From positions 20,474 through 84,473 of the forward strand of contig NZ_JALVUC010000022.1 in the NCBI RefSeq assembly GCF_027023865.1: a stretch of DNA of 64,000 nucleotides. The letters are read 5' to 3'. Shown here one piece after another: positions 16,855 through 26,213 of this stretch; position 1 is the first letter of the stretch; every line of letters starts with the position of its first letter. Under the pieces are notes generated by a model. That model was given only the letters and a program-made list of their open reading frames with translations. It ran no database searches and was not told the DNA's origin. A program made the translations under genes and the position numbers. This DNA comes from Thermococcus sp. GTDB lineage: Archaea; Methanobacteriota_B; Thermococci; Thermococcales; Thermococcaceae.

Positions 16855-18665
16855 ACCCCTACTATCTGATAACCTTGGGTTTCGCCCTGGCATCACTCGT
16901 CTCACCAGCATCGAGGAAGCTCACCTACTGGCTCAACGTGGCCCTATCATCGGCCCTGCTCTACTTCCTCCTCTTCCAGCCCGGGAGCATAGGTGGAACA
17001 GACAGGTACTTCATGCTGATCTCGGGAATAGTCTGGCTGACCGCTTCACTCTTCAGCCTGGACTACGACCACTATCCAAAACTCCTGGCCGGCTCTTTCT
17101 CGCTCGCCATAGCGGGCATGATGGTTATCCTACTCGCCAAAGACGCGGTTACCTTCCTCGTCGGCTGGGAGGTAATGACGGTAGCGAGCTACCTCGGCAT
17201 AACCGCGAAGGAGAGGGAGGGAAGAGGTGCTTACAGCTTCCTTGCCTTCGGTGAGCTTAGTGCGCTCTTGATCTTAGCTGGTTTCGGCCTGCTAACCATC
17301 CAAAACGGTTCGGTGGACTTTTCAGCCTGGAAAGCCTCACCGGCCTGGAACGTCGCCTTCTTCTTGGCAGCCCTCGGCTTCTCGGTCAAGATGGCAATCT
17401 TTCCCTTCCACATCTGGCTTCCGCAGGCCCACGGTAAAGCCCCAGCCAACCTCTCCGCCCAGCTTAGCGCCGTCCTCACTCTGATGGGCCTCTACGGGAT
17501 GGTTAGGCTCCTCCTTATTGCAAGGCCAGCTGACTGGATCGGTGCCTTCTTCCTCCTCTTTGGAGGTTTGACCGCGATCCTCGGTGCGGCCTACGCGGCC
17601 GGAACCGAGTACGTCAAGAGACTGCCCGGATACAGCACGGTTGAGAACGACGGCGTTTTACTGGCCCTCTTTGGCGGGACGGTGATCACCCTGAACCACG
17701 GCAACGTTGATTTGGCCTCGTTCACGTTCTTAGCTCTGCTCTTCTTTGCCTTCGCCCACAGCGTATCAAAGGGCCTGCTCTTCCTTGTGGCAGGGAGGCT
17801 GGAGAACGGCACCGGGAGGTTCCCCGAGGTCGTCCACGGCAGACTCTCACTCCTTGGCGTCATAGCCGGCTACGCCTCGGCGTTAAGCCTCGCTGGGATT
17901 CCCCCATTCCCGGGATTCCTCGGTGAGTGGCTCGGTATAGAGAGCCTCCTCCAGAGCTTCAAGATACCCGACCCTGGACTCAAGGTTCTCATGATGCTCG
18001 TGGGTTCACTCGTGGCTTTGACGGCTGGAATAGCCGGGGTTGCGATGAGCAAGATAATAACGCAGGGGGCCCAGAGGGCGGGAGGAAAGAATGGTTATTC
18101 AGTGGAGGATATCGGCTATGCCTTCTCCGTGGCGGTCCTCTTTACGGTCGGTATTGTACCGGGGCTTCTCTTCCGCCTCATAAACGCCCCAATGGAAGCT
18201 TTAACAGGTCAGAAGGCGACTGACTTCCTCGGCGGTGTGCTCGGAATAAAGGAGGGCTTCCTCGTCGTTGCAAAGGGTTTTGGGGGAATCTCCCCGACCT
18301 ACCTGGCCCTCCTGGTCTTTATCTTCGCGGTGGGCACGTACATCGTTCTAAAACCTTTCACAAAGCTGAAGGCAAGGCGCGTCAGGGCGTGGAGCGGCGG
18401 ACTTACCAATCCAGAATACCCACCGATAGCGCACTCGACCATACTGCTCGTCACTGAAGGCTGGCTCTACGGGACGATGGAGGAGAAAGGCCGCCTCCAC
18501 TGGCGTGAGAAGGTGAGCACAGCATATAGTAGGCTTGCTGATGGTTACCTGGCCTTTTCCGAGTGGTTCAGACACGGGGTCATGAGGGGCTCCGACAGCG
18601 TTTACGTCGCCTATATCCTCCTAACGTTAATAGCCGGGCTTGTTTACCTTCTTTACGCCCTTTGA
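16851..18665 (+). CDS. Ehr complex HyfB-like antiporter subunit (NuoL family)
   Basis: A 604-aa polytopic protein, last of the operon. Key charged residues are kept: Glu in GWEVMTVASYLG, Lys in GFSVKMAIFPFHIWLPQAHG, and Lys in FAHSVSKGLLFLVAG. The C-terminal extension has further helices and a WSGGLTNPEYPP segment similar to the cytoplasmic end of HyfB/MbhH-type subunits. With the HyfF-like subunit the complex has two antiporter-like modules, so it could move at least two ions per cycle. Transcription probably ends in the T-rich stretch at 18666-18705. Confidence 0.87.
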   Translation: MNPYYLITLGFALASLVSPASRKLTYWLNVALSSALLYFLLFQPGSIGGTDRYFMLISGIVWLTASLFSLDYDHYPKLLAGSFSLAIAGMMVILLAKDAVTFLVGWEVMTVASYLGITAKEREGRGAYSFLAFGELSALLILAGFGLLTIQNGSVDFSAWKASPAWNVAFFLAALGFSVKMAIFPFHIWLPQAHGKAPANLSAQLSAVLTLMGLYGMVRLLLIARPADWIGAFFLLFGGLTAILGAAYAAGTEYVKRLPGYSTVENDGVLLALFGGTVITLNHGNVDLASFTFLALLFFAFAHSVSKGLLFLVAGRLENGTGRFPEVVHGRLSLLGVIAGYASALSLAGIPPFPGFLGEWLGIESLLQSFKIPDPGLKVLMMLVGSLVALTAGIAGVAMSKIITQGAQRAGGKNGYSVEDIGYAFSVAVLFTVGIVPGLLFRLINAPMEALTGQKATDFLGGVLGIKEGFLVVAKGFGGISPTYLALLVFIFAVGTYIVLKPFTKLKARRVRAWSGGLTNPEYPPIAHSTILLVTEGWLYGTMEEKGRLHWREKVSTAYSRLADGYLAFSEWFRHGVMRGSDSVYVAYILLTLIAGLVYLLYAL

Positions 18666-18726
18666 TGCTTTTTTATTTCTCTTCTCATGTTCTTTTCTCC
18701 TATATTCTTAGAGAAGAGCCAAATTT

Positions 18727-18804
18727 TGGTGGACCGGGCGGGATTTGAACCCGCGGCCTCCGCCTTGCGAGGGCGGCGCTCATACCAGGCTGAGCTACCG
18801 GCCC
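18727..18804 (-). tRNA. tRNA-Ala (anticodon CGC)
   Basis: Read on the minus strand, GGGCCGG pairs with CCGGTCC as acceptor stem. The D arm is GTAGCTCAGCCTGGTATGAGC, the anticodon stem CCGCC/GGCGG encloses loop CTCGCAA (anticodon CGC, codon GCG), and the T arm is GCGGGTTCAAATCCCGC. The discriminator is A, and CCA is encoded (18727-18729). No intron is seen. Confidence 0.95.
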
Positions 18805-18940
18805 GTCCGGTAGTAGAAAAGCGGGCGGGTTTTAAAAAGTTTTGGTCCAGTCGGGTTCATTAATGGACAAATTTGAGTTTATTTTCCGCTATAGACGGTG
18901 GATTTTTAACTTATAAATGGCAATAGATGGCGGTGATAAC

Positions 18941-20227
18941 ATGAACCCGCTTGACCTTCACAGGAACAACTTCCCCGGCAACGGGAAGATTGAAGTCATC
19001 CCTAAAATTCCGCTCACGAAGGAGACCCTGAGCCTCGCTTACACGCCGGGCGTTGCCGAGGTTTCCAGGAGGATCACCGGGAGCCCGGAGGACGTCTTTG
19101 AGTACACGAACAGGGGCAACACCGTGGCCGTTGTAAGCGATGGGAGCAGGGTCCTTGGTCTCGGAGACATCGGGCCCCTCGCGGCCCTGCCGGTGATGGA
19201 GGGTAAGGCGCTCCTCTTCAAGGCCTTTGGTGGAGTTGATGCCTTTCCGCTCGTCCTGGCAGAGAAAGACCCCGAAAGGTTCATCGAGGTTGTAAAAGCC
19301 GTCTCGCCCTCCTTCGGCGGGATAAACCTTGAGGACATAGCCTCACCCAAGTGCTTTTATATCCTTGAAAGGCTCCGGGGGGAGCTTGAGGTACCGGTTT
19401 TCCACGACGACCAGCAGGGAACCGCGAGCGTGGTTTTAGCGGCCCTGATGAACGCCCTAAAAGTCGTTGGGAAACAGCTCGATGAAATTTTAGTTGTCCT
19501 CTTCGGCGCAGGGGCCGCCGGCTTCGCCACGCTGAGGCTCCTCACGAAGGCGGGGGTGAAGCCCGGAAACGTTAGAGTCGTAGAGCTCGTGAAGGGGGAG
19601 CCGAAGGTTCTAACGGCGGACCTTCCCCTCGGGGAACTCTTCCCCTACAGGGGAGAGTTGCTCTCAAAAACGAACGAGGAAGGGGTCGAAGGCGGTCCGA
19701 AGGAAGCCCTGAACGGGGCGGACGTCCTTATATCCTTTACCAAACCGGGGCCTGGCGTCATAAAGCCCGGCTGGATAGAGAGGATGGCCGACGATGCAAT
19801 AGTCTTCCCGCTGGCAAACCCCACCCCCGAGATACTCCCTGAGGATGCGAAGAAGGTAGGGGCGAGGATAGTGGCAACGGGGCGGAGTGATTACCCCAAC
19901 CAGGTGAACAACCTCCTCGGCTTCCCCGCTATATTCCGCGGTGCTCTCGACGTTGGGGCAAAGACGATAACCGACGGGATGGTAATAGTCGCATCGGAGG
20001 CAATGGCTTCGGTCATAGAGCCGAGCGAGGATGAGATAATCCCCTCACCCTTCCATCCGGAGGTTCACCTAGCAGTTGCCAGAGCGGTCGCCGAGGAGGC
20101 GATGAGGGAAGGTGTCGCCCGGAGGAAGGTGAAAGGTGCCGAAGTCGAGGAAAGGGTCAGAAAGTGGCGGGAGTTTTATCTGAGGTTCATCGCCCCGATA
20201 AACGAGAGGAGGAAGGGTTACCGGTAG
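18941..20227 (+). CDS. Malic enzyme (malate dehydrogenase, decarboxylating)
   Basis: A 428-aa malic enzyme converting malate to pyruvate and CO2 with NAD(P). Family signatures: SLAYTPGVAEVSRRI near the N-terminus, the metal-binding VPVFHDDQQGTASVVLAAL, and the Rossmann motif VVLFGAGAAGFATLRLL, followed by PLANPTPEI. GGTGATAAC precedes the ATG; a TATA-like ACTTATAAATGG (18909-18920) lies just upstream. The fumarase genes are next door on the opposite strand, so fumarate-malate-pyruvate interconversion is encoded together, as in T. kodakarensis. Confidence 0.93.
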   Translation: MNPLDLHRNNFPGNGKIEVIPKIPLTKETLSLAYTPGVAEVSRRITGSPEDVFEYTNRGNTVAVVSDGSRVLGLGDIGPLAALPVMEGKALLFKAFGGVDAFPLVLAEKDPERFIEVVKAVSPSFGGINLEDIASPKCFYILERLRGELEVPVFHDDQQGTASVVLAALMNALKVVGKQLDEILVVLFGAGAAGFATLRLLTKAGVKPGNVRVVELVKGEPKVLTADLPLGELFPYRGELLSKTNEEGVEGGPKEALNGADVLISFTKPGPGVIKPGWIERMADDAIVFPLANPTPEILPEDAKKVGARIVATGRSDYPNQVNNLLGFPAIFRGALDVGAKTITDGMVIVASEAMASVIEPSEDEIIPSPFHPEVHLAVARAVAEEAMREGVARRKVKGAEVEERVRKWREFYLRFIAPINERRKGYR

Positions 20228-20736
20228 AGCGAGCTTCCGTGGGCATCTATGGCCACGACGAGCGGGAAGTCCTCCACTTCGAGAACCCAGATTGCCTCAG
20301 GGATTCCCAGCTCATCGAGCCAGTGAACGGCTCTAACCCTTTTTATGCTCTCCGCAGCTAAAGAGCCAGCTCCGCCCGTGAAGGCGAAGTAAACTGCCCG
20401 GCCTTTGAAGGGCTCCGAATCCATTCCCCCTTTTCCTATTATCCCCCTTATGCCGAGGGGGAGAATCTCGCCGAGGTAGCGGTTCATTCTCGCGCTGGTG
20501 GTCGGCCCCGCCGAAACAACTTCCCATCCTCTAGGGGTCTTTCTAACAACGGGCCCGCAGTGGTAGATTACCGTCCCCCTTGGATTGAAGGGCAGCTCTT
20601 CCGGCGAAAGGCTTAAAATTTTCCCGTGGGCTGAATCGCGAGCAGTATAGATCGTCCCGGAGAGGTGGACGATATCCCCTGCCTTCAGTTTAATCACCCC
20701 TTCCCCGCTCAGGGGAGTTCTCAGCCTTACCGCCAC
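20218..20736 (-). CDS. fumB: Fumarate hydratase class I, beta subunit
   Basis: A 172-aa C-terminal-type subunit of two-subunit class I fumarase, which hydrates fumarate to malate. It has the typical LKAGDIVHLSGTIYTARDSAH opening, YHCGPVV, and SAGPTTSARMN motifs, followed by GIIGKGGM and FTGGAGSLAA. It begins with GTG at 20736 and overlaps the alpha gene by 10 bp. The 3' end overlaps the malic enzyme stop on the other strand by 10 bp. The symbol follows the usual naming of the beta subunit. Confidence 0.9.
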   Translation of the reverse strand: MAVRLRTPLSGEGVIKLKAGDIVHLSGTIYTARDSAHGKILSLSPEELPFNPRGTVIYHCGPVVRKTPRGWEVVSAGPTTSARMNRYLGEILPLGIRGIIGKGGMDSEPFKGRAVYFAFTGGAGSLAAESIKRVRAVHWLDELGIPEAIWVLEVEDFPLVVAIDAHGSSLYR

Positions 20737-21581
20737 ATGTCAACCCTCCCGTCCGGGCTTATCCTCAAAAAGGCCCTTCTGTTGGCCCAGCACTGGACGA
20801 TTAAACCAACGGGGAAGCTCGCGGGATGCCTGTGGGCGACTTCGATTTTGACGTCGAGGGCAGTTGTTACCCCTCCCATGCCCATCGGTCCTATCCCGAG
20901 GGAGTTCACCACCTCCAAAAGCTCCTCTTCGATTCTCGCAATCCTCTTATTGGCGTTTCTCTCGCCGACTTTTCTGAGCAGGGCCCTCTTAGCTAGTTCC
21001 AGGGAATAATCGGCACCCCCACCAACACCCACTCCCAGTATCACTGGCGGGCAGGGCTTTCCACCGCAGGCCTTAACCTTCTCGACCACAAAGCGTTTGA
21101 TCCCTTCCCAGCCTTCCCCAGGGGTGAGCATCGCCAGTGCGGAGCAGTTCTCACTTCCACCTCCCTTTGGAAAGACCGCCACCTCGATTTTATTCTCTTC
21201 CGTCAACTCCCAGTGGATTATCGGCACCCCATTTCCCGTGTTGTCCCCGGAGTTTTTGCCGGTCAGAGGGTCGACGGAGTTAGGCCTGAGTGGAACTTCG
21301 GGGGTCGCCTTTCTGACGGCCTCGATGATGGCCCCCTCGATTTCCGTAAGGAAGGGGCTATCCACCCCGGCCCTGACGAAGAAGGTCAGCGTCCCCGTGT
21401 CCTGACAGACCGGTATTGACCTTTCCCTTCCGATTTCAATGGCCTTGAGGATGTTTTGGAGGTTAAAGCGTGCTATCTCGCTTTCCTCAGCTTCGTGGGC
21501 CCTTTGGAGTGCTTCAACCGTGTCCTCAGGGATTGCGGTTACGGCGAGCCTTATGGCATCAACGAGGACATCGACCAGCAA
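20727..21581 (-). CDS. fumA: Fumarate hydratase class I, alpha subunit
   Basis: A 284-aa N-terminal-type subunit carrying the catalytic [4Fe-4S] cluster. Cysteines in IPVCQDTGT, GSENCSALAM and ACGGKPCPP are the expected ligands; GVGVGGGADYS and GIGPMGMGG are family motifs. The frame is open to a TTG at 21599. AGGTG at 21590-21594 lies eight bases before the TTG at 21581, so the shorter start is preferred with moderate confidence. A minus-strand TATA box (TTTTAAAT, ~21634-21643) serves the fumA-fumB unit. Confidence 0.88.
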   Translation of the reverse strand: MLVDVLVDAIRLAVTAIPEDTVEALQRAHEAEESEIARFNLQNILKAIEIGRERSIPVCQDTGTLTFFVRAGVDSPFLTEIEGAIIEAVRKATPEVPLRPNSVDPLTGKNSGDNTGNGVPIIHWELTEENKIEVAVFPKGGGSENCSALAMLTPGEGWEGIKRFVVEKVKACGGKPCPPVILGVGVGGGADYSLELAKRALLRKVGERNANKRIARIEEELLEVVNSLGIGPMGMGGVTTALDVKIEVAHRHPASFPVGLIVQCWANRRAFLRISPDGRVDMWR

Positions 21582-21733
21582 TCGGCATACACCTGTCAAA
21601 GATTTGAAGAGAAGTTAAAAAGTTTGACGTAGGGATTTAAAAGCCACCTCTAGAGCGGAGGAGTTTTGAGTCTTAGTGCTGTTGTTAACAGGTCATGTCC
21701 GGATCCTAAGCTGGAGAAGTTTATGCTATACCC

Positions 21734-23186
21734 TGACCTCTTCCCTGCCGTGAAAGGCGAAGGGTTCCAACGACCTAACCCCTCGCCAAACTCGGGAAGG
21801 TTTGAGGGGCTTCATTAAAACCCAAACTAAAACGGGTTTTTAACCCCTCTGGCCCGGTCTTAGGCCAGTTACCCCTCCTCTGAGCGTAAAGACCGCCCAA
21901 GTTCGGGGTTATGGTTTTTGCCACCTTCTTTAAGATATTAAACGCTCCAACTAAGTCCGCGTTAAAGATAAGCCCCGTTGCGGGACACTCAAACAATCCC
22001 CGAACAAACCTCGCCTCCTCGTGGGGCTTCCCGCAGACGGGGCAGGTTTTCGAAGTAAAAGCCTCGTCCACAACCACGACACTAATACCATACTCTTCCG
22101 AGACTTCTTTTAGACGTTTAATAACGTAATTGAACCGCCAGACGTGGGATAGGAGGAAATTCTGCTTTTTACCCTTATCGGAGTTCCTGCTAATGCCCTT
22201 TGGATAACCAACGACAATCCTCGAAACTCCGAGGTGATAAAACCTTTCAACGGCTTGTCTTACGGTAGTGTTAATGTAATTTTTGGCTTGGAGCTTGGCC
22301 TTCTCGTGCATTCTTTTGAGTTTTCTACTGCTCTTAGCTCCAGACTTGTTGAGTTTTGACTGATAGTCAGCGATAACCTTCCTAAAGTAGAAGTCTATGG
22401 CTTTCAAGGGTCTTCCGTTCACGAGAAAACTCTCACCGTTTTCCACGTAAACGGCCATTAAGTTGTTCACTCCAAGGTCTATTCCAGTCGAAAGGTTACC
22501 CAGGGGTTGTCTCGGAATACTAATCCACTCGCTTCCAATCAGCTTCTCCTCCACCGTGTATGAGATGTGGGCATACCATTTACGTTTAACATCATCGTAA
22601 ACGATTTCCAATCGCCCTTGTTTGCCTCTGAAGTGTATTCTACCCTTGAATTGAATTTCGAGGCGTTTGAATTTTCCGAGACCTTTAAGGATTAGTTTGT
22701 TGTCTTCAATTTTGTATTGGTCGTTCCTGAGGATGATTAAACCTCCTTTCTTGATGTAGTTTGGTAGTTTTGGTTTGAACCATTCCGACAGTTCCCCGTT
22801 CCGCTTACTCCTTAAGAGAGAGAAGAAGCTCCGCCAAGCTTCAGTGTTCTTTCTGGCTATTTGCTGGACTGTTGCCGAGCCGATTTCCTTCTTGAATTCT
22901 TCATAGATTATTTTCTCGGTTTTGTTAAGGTCTATTGGTTTGCCCTCAAAGAATTCTTGCCTGCGGAGGTAGTTTACTCGGTTCCAGATTTTGGCTCCAA
23001 TGCCAGCTAACTCGAAAAGAACTTTTTTCTGTTCTTTGCTTGGCTGGAGTTTTACTGTTACTGCCCGCTTCATTTCAGAGTGTGGTATGGTCTTTTGGCT
23101 TTAAAATAGTTTGCTTTCCCGTTTAATGGCTGTTGGATGGTTTACTGCATCCCCGCCCTAAAGGGCGAAGCTTTCAAAAGAAAAAA
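21734..23186 (-). mobile_element. IS200/IS605-family (IS1341-type) element with tnpB only
   Basis: This is a TnpB-only insertion element of about 1.45 kb. The left end begins just inside a minus-strand TTAC (23187-23190) and contains the hairpin CGCCCTAAAGGGCG (23154-23167). The right end, beyond the tnpB stop, has an imperfect hairpin (CCCTTCGCC... CGGCAGGG, minus strand, about 21742-21764) followed by GAGGTCA. No tnpA is present, so movement would need a TnpA supplied in trans. The exact right boundary is inferred from similarity to the solo element at 6276-6321. Confidence 0.75.
21775..23073 (-). CDS. tnpB: TnpB RNA-guided nuclease-family protein
   Basis: A 432-aa TnpB. The N-terminal domain (MKRAVTVKLQPSKEQKKVLFE) is typical. 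RuvC-I is STGIDLGVNNLMAVY (Asp). The usual RuvC-II position reads IVVGYPKGISRN with no Glu, while a Glu precedes the zinc finger in VDEAFTSKTCPVCG. RuvC-III is FNADLVGAFNIL (Asp). The zinc finger keeps three cysteines (CPVC ... CPATG), the fourth being Thr. Such proteins use an RNA from the element's right end to cut DNA. Whether this variant is active is open; an alternative Glu position has been noted in some TnpB groups. Confidence 0.92.
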   Translation of the reverse strand: MKRAVTVKLQPSKEQKKVLFELAGIGAKIWNRVNYLRRQEFFEGKPIDLNKTEKIIYEEFKKEIGSATVQQIARKNTEAWRSFFSLLRSKRNGELSEWFKPKLPNYIKKGGLIILRNDQYKIEDNKLILKGLGKFKRLEIQFKGRIHFRGKQGRLEIVYDDVKRKWYAHISYTVEEKLIGSEWISIPRQPLGNLSTGIDLGVNNLMAVYVENGESFLVNGRPLKAIDFYFRKVIADYQSKLNKSGAKSSRKLKRMHEKAKLQAKNYINTTVRQAVERFYHLGVSRIVVGYPKGISRNSDKGKKQNFLLSHVWRFNYVIKRLKEVSEEYGISVVVVDEAFTSKTCPVCGKPHEEARFVRGLFECPATGLIFNADLVGAFNILKKVAKTITPNLGGLYAQRRGNWPKTGPEGLKTRFSLGFNEAPQTFPSLARG

Positions 23187-23255
23187 GTAAACTTTCTTAG
23201 AAAATACACCATAATACTGCTGGTAAAAGCTTGAAAGATGAGGAAAAGAAAAAGC

Positions 23256-24173
23256 TCATCCCTTCAGAATCTCAACTATCTGCTCGGCGACCTGAACGCC
23301 AGCCCTCATCTGGGCCTCAACGGTCGAGGCCCCGATGTGCGGGGTGAGAACCACGTTGTCGAGCTTGGTAAGTGGGTGGTCCTTTGGCAGGGGTTCCTCC
23401 TCATAGACGTCGAGGCCGGCCCCGGCTATCCAGCCCTCCTGGAGGGCCTTTACAAGGGCGGCGTTGTCGACGACGGCCCCACGGGCGGCATTTATTAGTA
23501 TCGCAGTTGGCTTCATGAGTTTCAGCCTCTCCTCATTTATTAAGTGGTATGTTGCATCTACTAGTGGAACGTGGAGCGTAACGACGTCGCTCTCCTTCAG
23601 GAGGTCTTCCAGAGAAACAAAGGTTCCACCGACTTCTTTCGCCCTCTCCTCGTTGGGATACGGGTCATAGAGGAGGACATTCATGCCGATGGCCTTCGCG
23701 ATTTTGGCGATCTGGTAGCCTATCCTTCCAAAACCGACGACGCCGAGGGTTTTCCCTTCAAGCTCTGTACCTTCGCACTGCTTTTTGGCCCAGACGCCTT
23801 CCCTCATCTTCCTGTCGGCGAAGGCCATCTTTCTAGCAACGTTGAAGATCAGGGCTATGGCGAGCTCTGCAACGCTCCTGCTCGATGCGGCCGGGCTGTT
23901 GACGACTTTTATGCCCCTTTCCCTAGCTGCATCGAGGTCTATGGTGTCAAGGCCAACGCCGGCCCTACCGATAACCCTGAGCTTCGGTGCCGCCTCGATT
24001 ACCCTCCTGCTGACCTTTGGCTTGCTTCTTACAATTATTGCCTCAACGTCCTTCACAAGCTCAATAAGCCTTTCCTCATCTGGATACTCTTCGTAAACAA
24101 CCTCAAAACCAGCTTCCTTCAAAACTCCTATGGCCTTCTCGTGGATCGGGGCCGCAACGAGGACCTTCACCAT
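23256..24173 (-). CDS. serA: D-3-phosphoglycerate dehydrogenase
   Basis: A 305-aa short-form SerA, first enzyme of the phosphorylated serine pathway. It has the Rossmann motif VVGFGRIGYQIAKIAKA and the catalytic set Arg (NAARGAVVD), Glu (DVYEEEPLP) and His (LTPHIGAST). The regulatory ACT domain of bacterial forms is missing, as is usual in Thermococcales, so serine feedback through ACT is not expected. Closely related glyoxylate/hydroxypyruvate reductases are the main alternative. GGTGATAGC precedes the ATG at 24173; the stop of the DUF47 gene lies 9 bp upstream. Confidence 0.87.
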   Translation of the reverse strand: MVKVLVAAPIHEKAIGVLKEAGFEVVYEEYPDEERLIELVKDVEAIIVRSKPKVSRRVIEAAPKLRVIGRAGVGLDTIDLDAARERGIKVVNSPAASSRSVAELAIALIFNVARKMAFADRKMREGVWAKKQCEGTELEGKTLGVVGFGRIGYQIAKIAKAIGMNVLLYDPYPNEERAKEVGGTFVSLEDLLKESDVVTLHVPLVDATYHLINEERLKLMKPTAILINAARGAVVDNAALVKALQEGWIAGAGLDVYEEEPLPKDHPLTKLDNVVLTPHIGASTVEAQMRAGVQVAEQIVEILKG

Positions 24174-24182
24174 GCTATCACC

Positions 24183-24830
24183 TCATCCCCTTCTTTTTAT
24201 TGCCATCAGCATGACCTGGTCGGAGGCGTCTTCAGCTCTGTCAGCTATGTCTCCGATTTTGGTCAAGACCTGATTCCAGATTATCTTGGCATACGTGCTG
24301 ATGGTCTCACTCTCATAAACTTTACCCTTCACTTCGTATTCAACCTTATCTGCGCTTTCCTCTGCATCTTCTACTGCCTTTGACATTTCTATGGCCTTAT
24401 CCACGTCCGAGGTGAGAGCTCTGACCGCATCCATGAGCAGCTCGTACGTCCCCACGGCTGAATCGACGAGTTCCATTATCTCGTTCTTCAGCTCGGCCGG
24501 GACCTTGGGTTTGGCGAGTATGAGTGTGTGGGCGGCACTCTCAGCCGCGTCCGCCACCTGGTCTATCTGCTCGCTCAGGTGGACGTAATCACCCCTGTTG
24601 GTAGGGAGGAAAGCCCCCTCGTAGAGCATCGTCTCTATACCCCTTCTGAGCTTATCCGCTACGCTCTCCAGCTCACTTACCTTCTCCTCAAGCTCTTTGG
24701 CTTCCTCCAGGTTTCCTTCTAGATAAGCAGAAACTAGTCCCCTAAACGCCTCAAGGGTTTCATCTACAGCCTTGAGGTGCTCCTCAATGGTGTCAAAAAC
24801 GTTGCTCTCCTTGCCGCCGAAGATAGCCAT
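24183..24830 (-). CDS. DUF47 / PhoU-like protein
   Basis: A 215-aa helical protein of the DUF47 (TIGR00153, PhoU-related) family, rich in E/D-containing helices with repeated ExxxxAD segments (VADKLRRGIE, QVADAAESAAH, DIADRAEDASDQ) that in PhoU proteins bind metal clusters. DUF47 genes usually adjoin a Pit-type phosphate transporter; none is present here. It lies between panE and serA with short gaps (20 and 9 bp) and may be part of a three- or four-gene minus-strand unit, although a TATA-like CCTAAATAAG lies in the end of panE. Confidence 0.85.
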   Translation of the reverse strand: MAIFGGKESNVFDTIEEHLKAVDETLEAFRGLVSAYLEGNLEEAKELEEKVSELESVADKLRRGIETMLYEGAFLPTNRGDYVHLSEQIDQVADAAESAAHTLILAKPKVPAELKNEIMELVDSAVGTYELLMDAVRALTSDVDKAIEMSKAVEDAEESADKVEYEVKGKVYESETISTYAKIIWNQVLTKIGDIADRAEDASDQVMLMAIKRRG

Positions 24831-24850
24831 CTTGACCCCTCCACTATCCC

Positions 24851-25759
24851 TTATTTGTCTAACTTATTTAGGTTTTCCCTCGCCTTTATCAGTACCCAGA
24901 GAAGCTCGTTCCTCGGTGCCTCTAAACCGACCGATTGGGCGTACTCGACGATCTTTCCATGGATGTAGTCCACTTCAGTTCTCTTCCCTCGCATTATGTC
25001 CTGAAGGGTTGAATTGTAGTTGTCCTTAGTCCTGTCTATGGTATCCCACAGCAGTTCAAGCGGGTGAATCTCGAACTCTATACCAAGTTGTTGGGCAACG
25101 AGACAGCCCTCCTTGGCGATATCTACGGATATCCCCTCAAGGTTTGGATCCTTCATTAGAACTCCATTTTTAACGCCCAGAACTGTTCCGAGGCCGTTGA
25201 TGACGGAGTTGACTATGGCTTTAGCCCACTTCCAGCCGATGATGTTCTCGCTTACTCTGGTTTCAATTCCGGCTTTGCTAAAGACATTCGCAACTTCTTC
25301 CACGAAGTCCGCCCTTCCCTTTGGATACTTTCCGATAACTGTTACCCCTCTCCCCGTCCACTCCACGCGGCCCCACTCAACGAGCATGGCGCCGTTCGTC
25401 GTCACCCCACCTATCACCCTCTCCGTCCTCTTCAGGGCAAGTTCCTCGTTCCCGAGGCCGTTCTGTATGCTGAGAACCCACGTTTCTGGCCCTATGCATC
25501 CCCCCGCACATTGGAGGGCAGTTTTGGTGGAGTATGACTTAGTAGAGAGCAGTAGGAGCTCAGGCGGTTCATCCGGGGCATAAATGGTAGCCTTTGGATA
25601 GACGGTGAACTCATCGATTCCAAAGACCTCAAGGCCGTTCTCGTTGACCGTTTTAACCTGCTCTTCTCTCCCTATAAGGGTGACGTCGTTTCCGGCCCTT
25701 GCAAGAAGTGCACCAAATAGAGACCCTATACTCCCAGCACCGAGCACGTAAATCCTCAT
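24851..25759 (-). CDS. panE: 2-dehydropantoate 2-reductase (ketopantoate reductase)
   Basis: A 302-aa reductase that turns 2-dehydropantoate into pantoate for coenzyme A synthesis. The N-terminal [21 protein letters not shown] is the dinucleotide-binding motif. STKSYSTK (catalytic Lys region), [10 protein letters not shown] and [19 protein letters not shown] (catalytic Lys/Asn) follow in the family order. The orthologue in T. kodakarensis has been studied and prefers NADH. It is 4 bp from the upstream membrane-protein gene, so the two are co-transcribed. Confidence 0.92.
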   Translation of the reverse strand: MRIYVLGAGSIGSLFGALLARAGNDVTLIGREEQVKTVNENGLEVFGIDEFTVYPKATIYAPDEPPELLLLSTKSYSTKTALQCAGGCIGPETWVLSIQNGLGNEELALKRTERVIGGVTTNGAMLVEWGRVEWTGRGVTVIGKYPKGRADFVEEVANVFSKAGIETRVSENIIGWKWAKAIVNSVINGLGTVLGVKNGVLMKDPNLEGISVDIAKEGCLVAQQLGIEFEIHPLELLWDTIDRTKDNYNSTLQDIMRGKRTEVDYIHGKIVEYAQSVGLEAPRNELLWVLIKARENLNKLDK

Positions 25760-25763
25760 CCTC

Positions 25764-26213
25764 TCACCTCAGGAGCTTTCTAAGGTGGTGAAGCGCGTAG
25801 ACGTAAACCAGTACAAAGAGAGAAGTCCACTTCCATCCGGTTCCGGACAGGAGGAAGACCGCAGATACCGGGAGCATTCCAAAGGACGATACGACTCGGT
25901 TGCCCGAGAAGAGGGAGATACCCGCCACGCCGAGCAGGTAAATGGTGTAACCCCCTTCGCCCGCGGTGGTTGCGATCGCAAGTCCAGCCACGCCGAGAAT
26001 CGCGTTTAGACACCGCTCCCATCCCTTGACGGGCTGCCTCTCAAAGGGCCAACCAAGGGCGAAGATTGCTCCAGCCGTGAGGAGAAGCGCGTATCTCCAC
26101 ATATCCGGGAGCGGATAAGGGAGCGAGAATGCCAGCAGTGCCCCGGCTGAGAACGGTCTCGCCTTCCTCTTTATTCCTGCAAGGGTAAGGGGCAGATAGG
26201 CAACCTCGTACAT
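25764..26213 (-). CDS. Hypothetical membrane protein
   Basis: A 149-aa protein with about five hydrophobic segments ([76 protein letters not shown]). No family is recognised. GGTGAG precedes the ATG at 26213, and its end lies 4 bp before panE, so it heads that operon. The gap to ogt (26214-26311) carries AT-rich TATA-like stretches on both strands, consistent with divergent promoters. Confidence 0.7.
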   Translation of the reverse strand: MYEVAYLPLTLAGIKRKARPFSAGALLAFSLPYPLPDMWRYALLLTAGAIFALGWPFERQPVKGWERCLNAILGVAGLAIATTAGEGGYTIYLLGVAGISLFSGNRVVSSFGMLPVSAVFLLSGTGWKWTSLFVLVYVYALHHLRKLLR

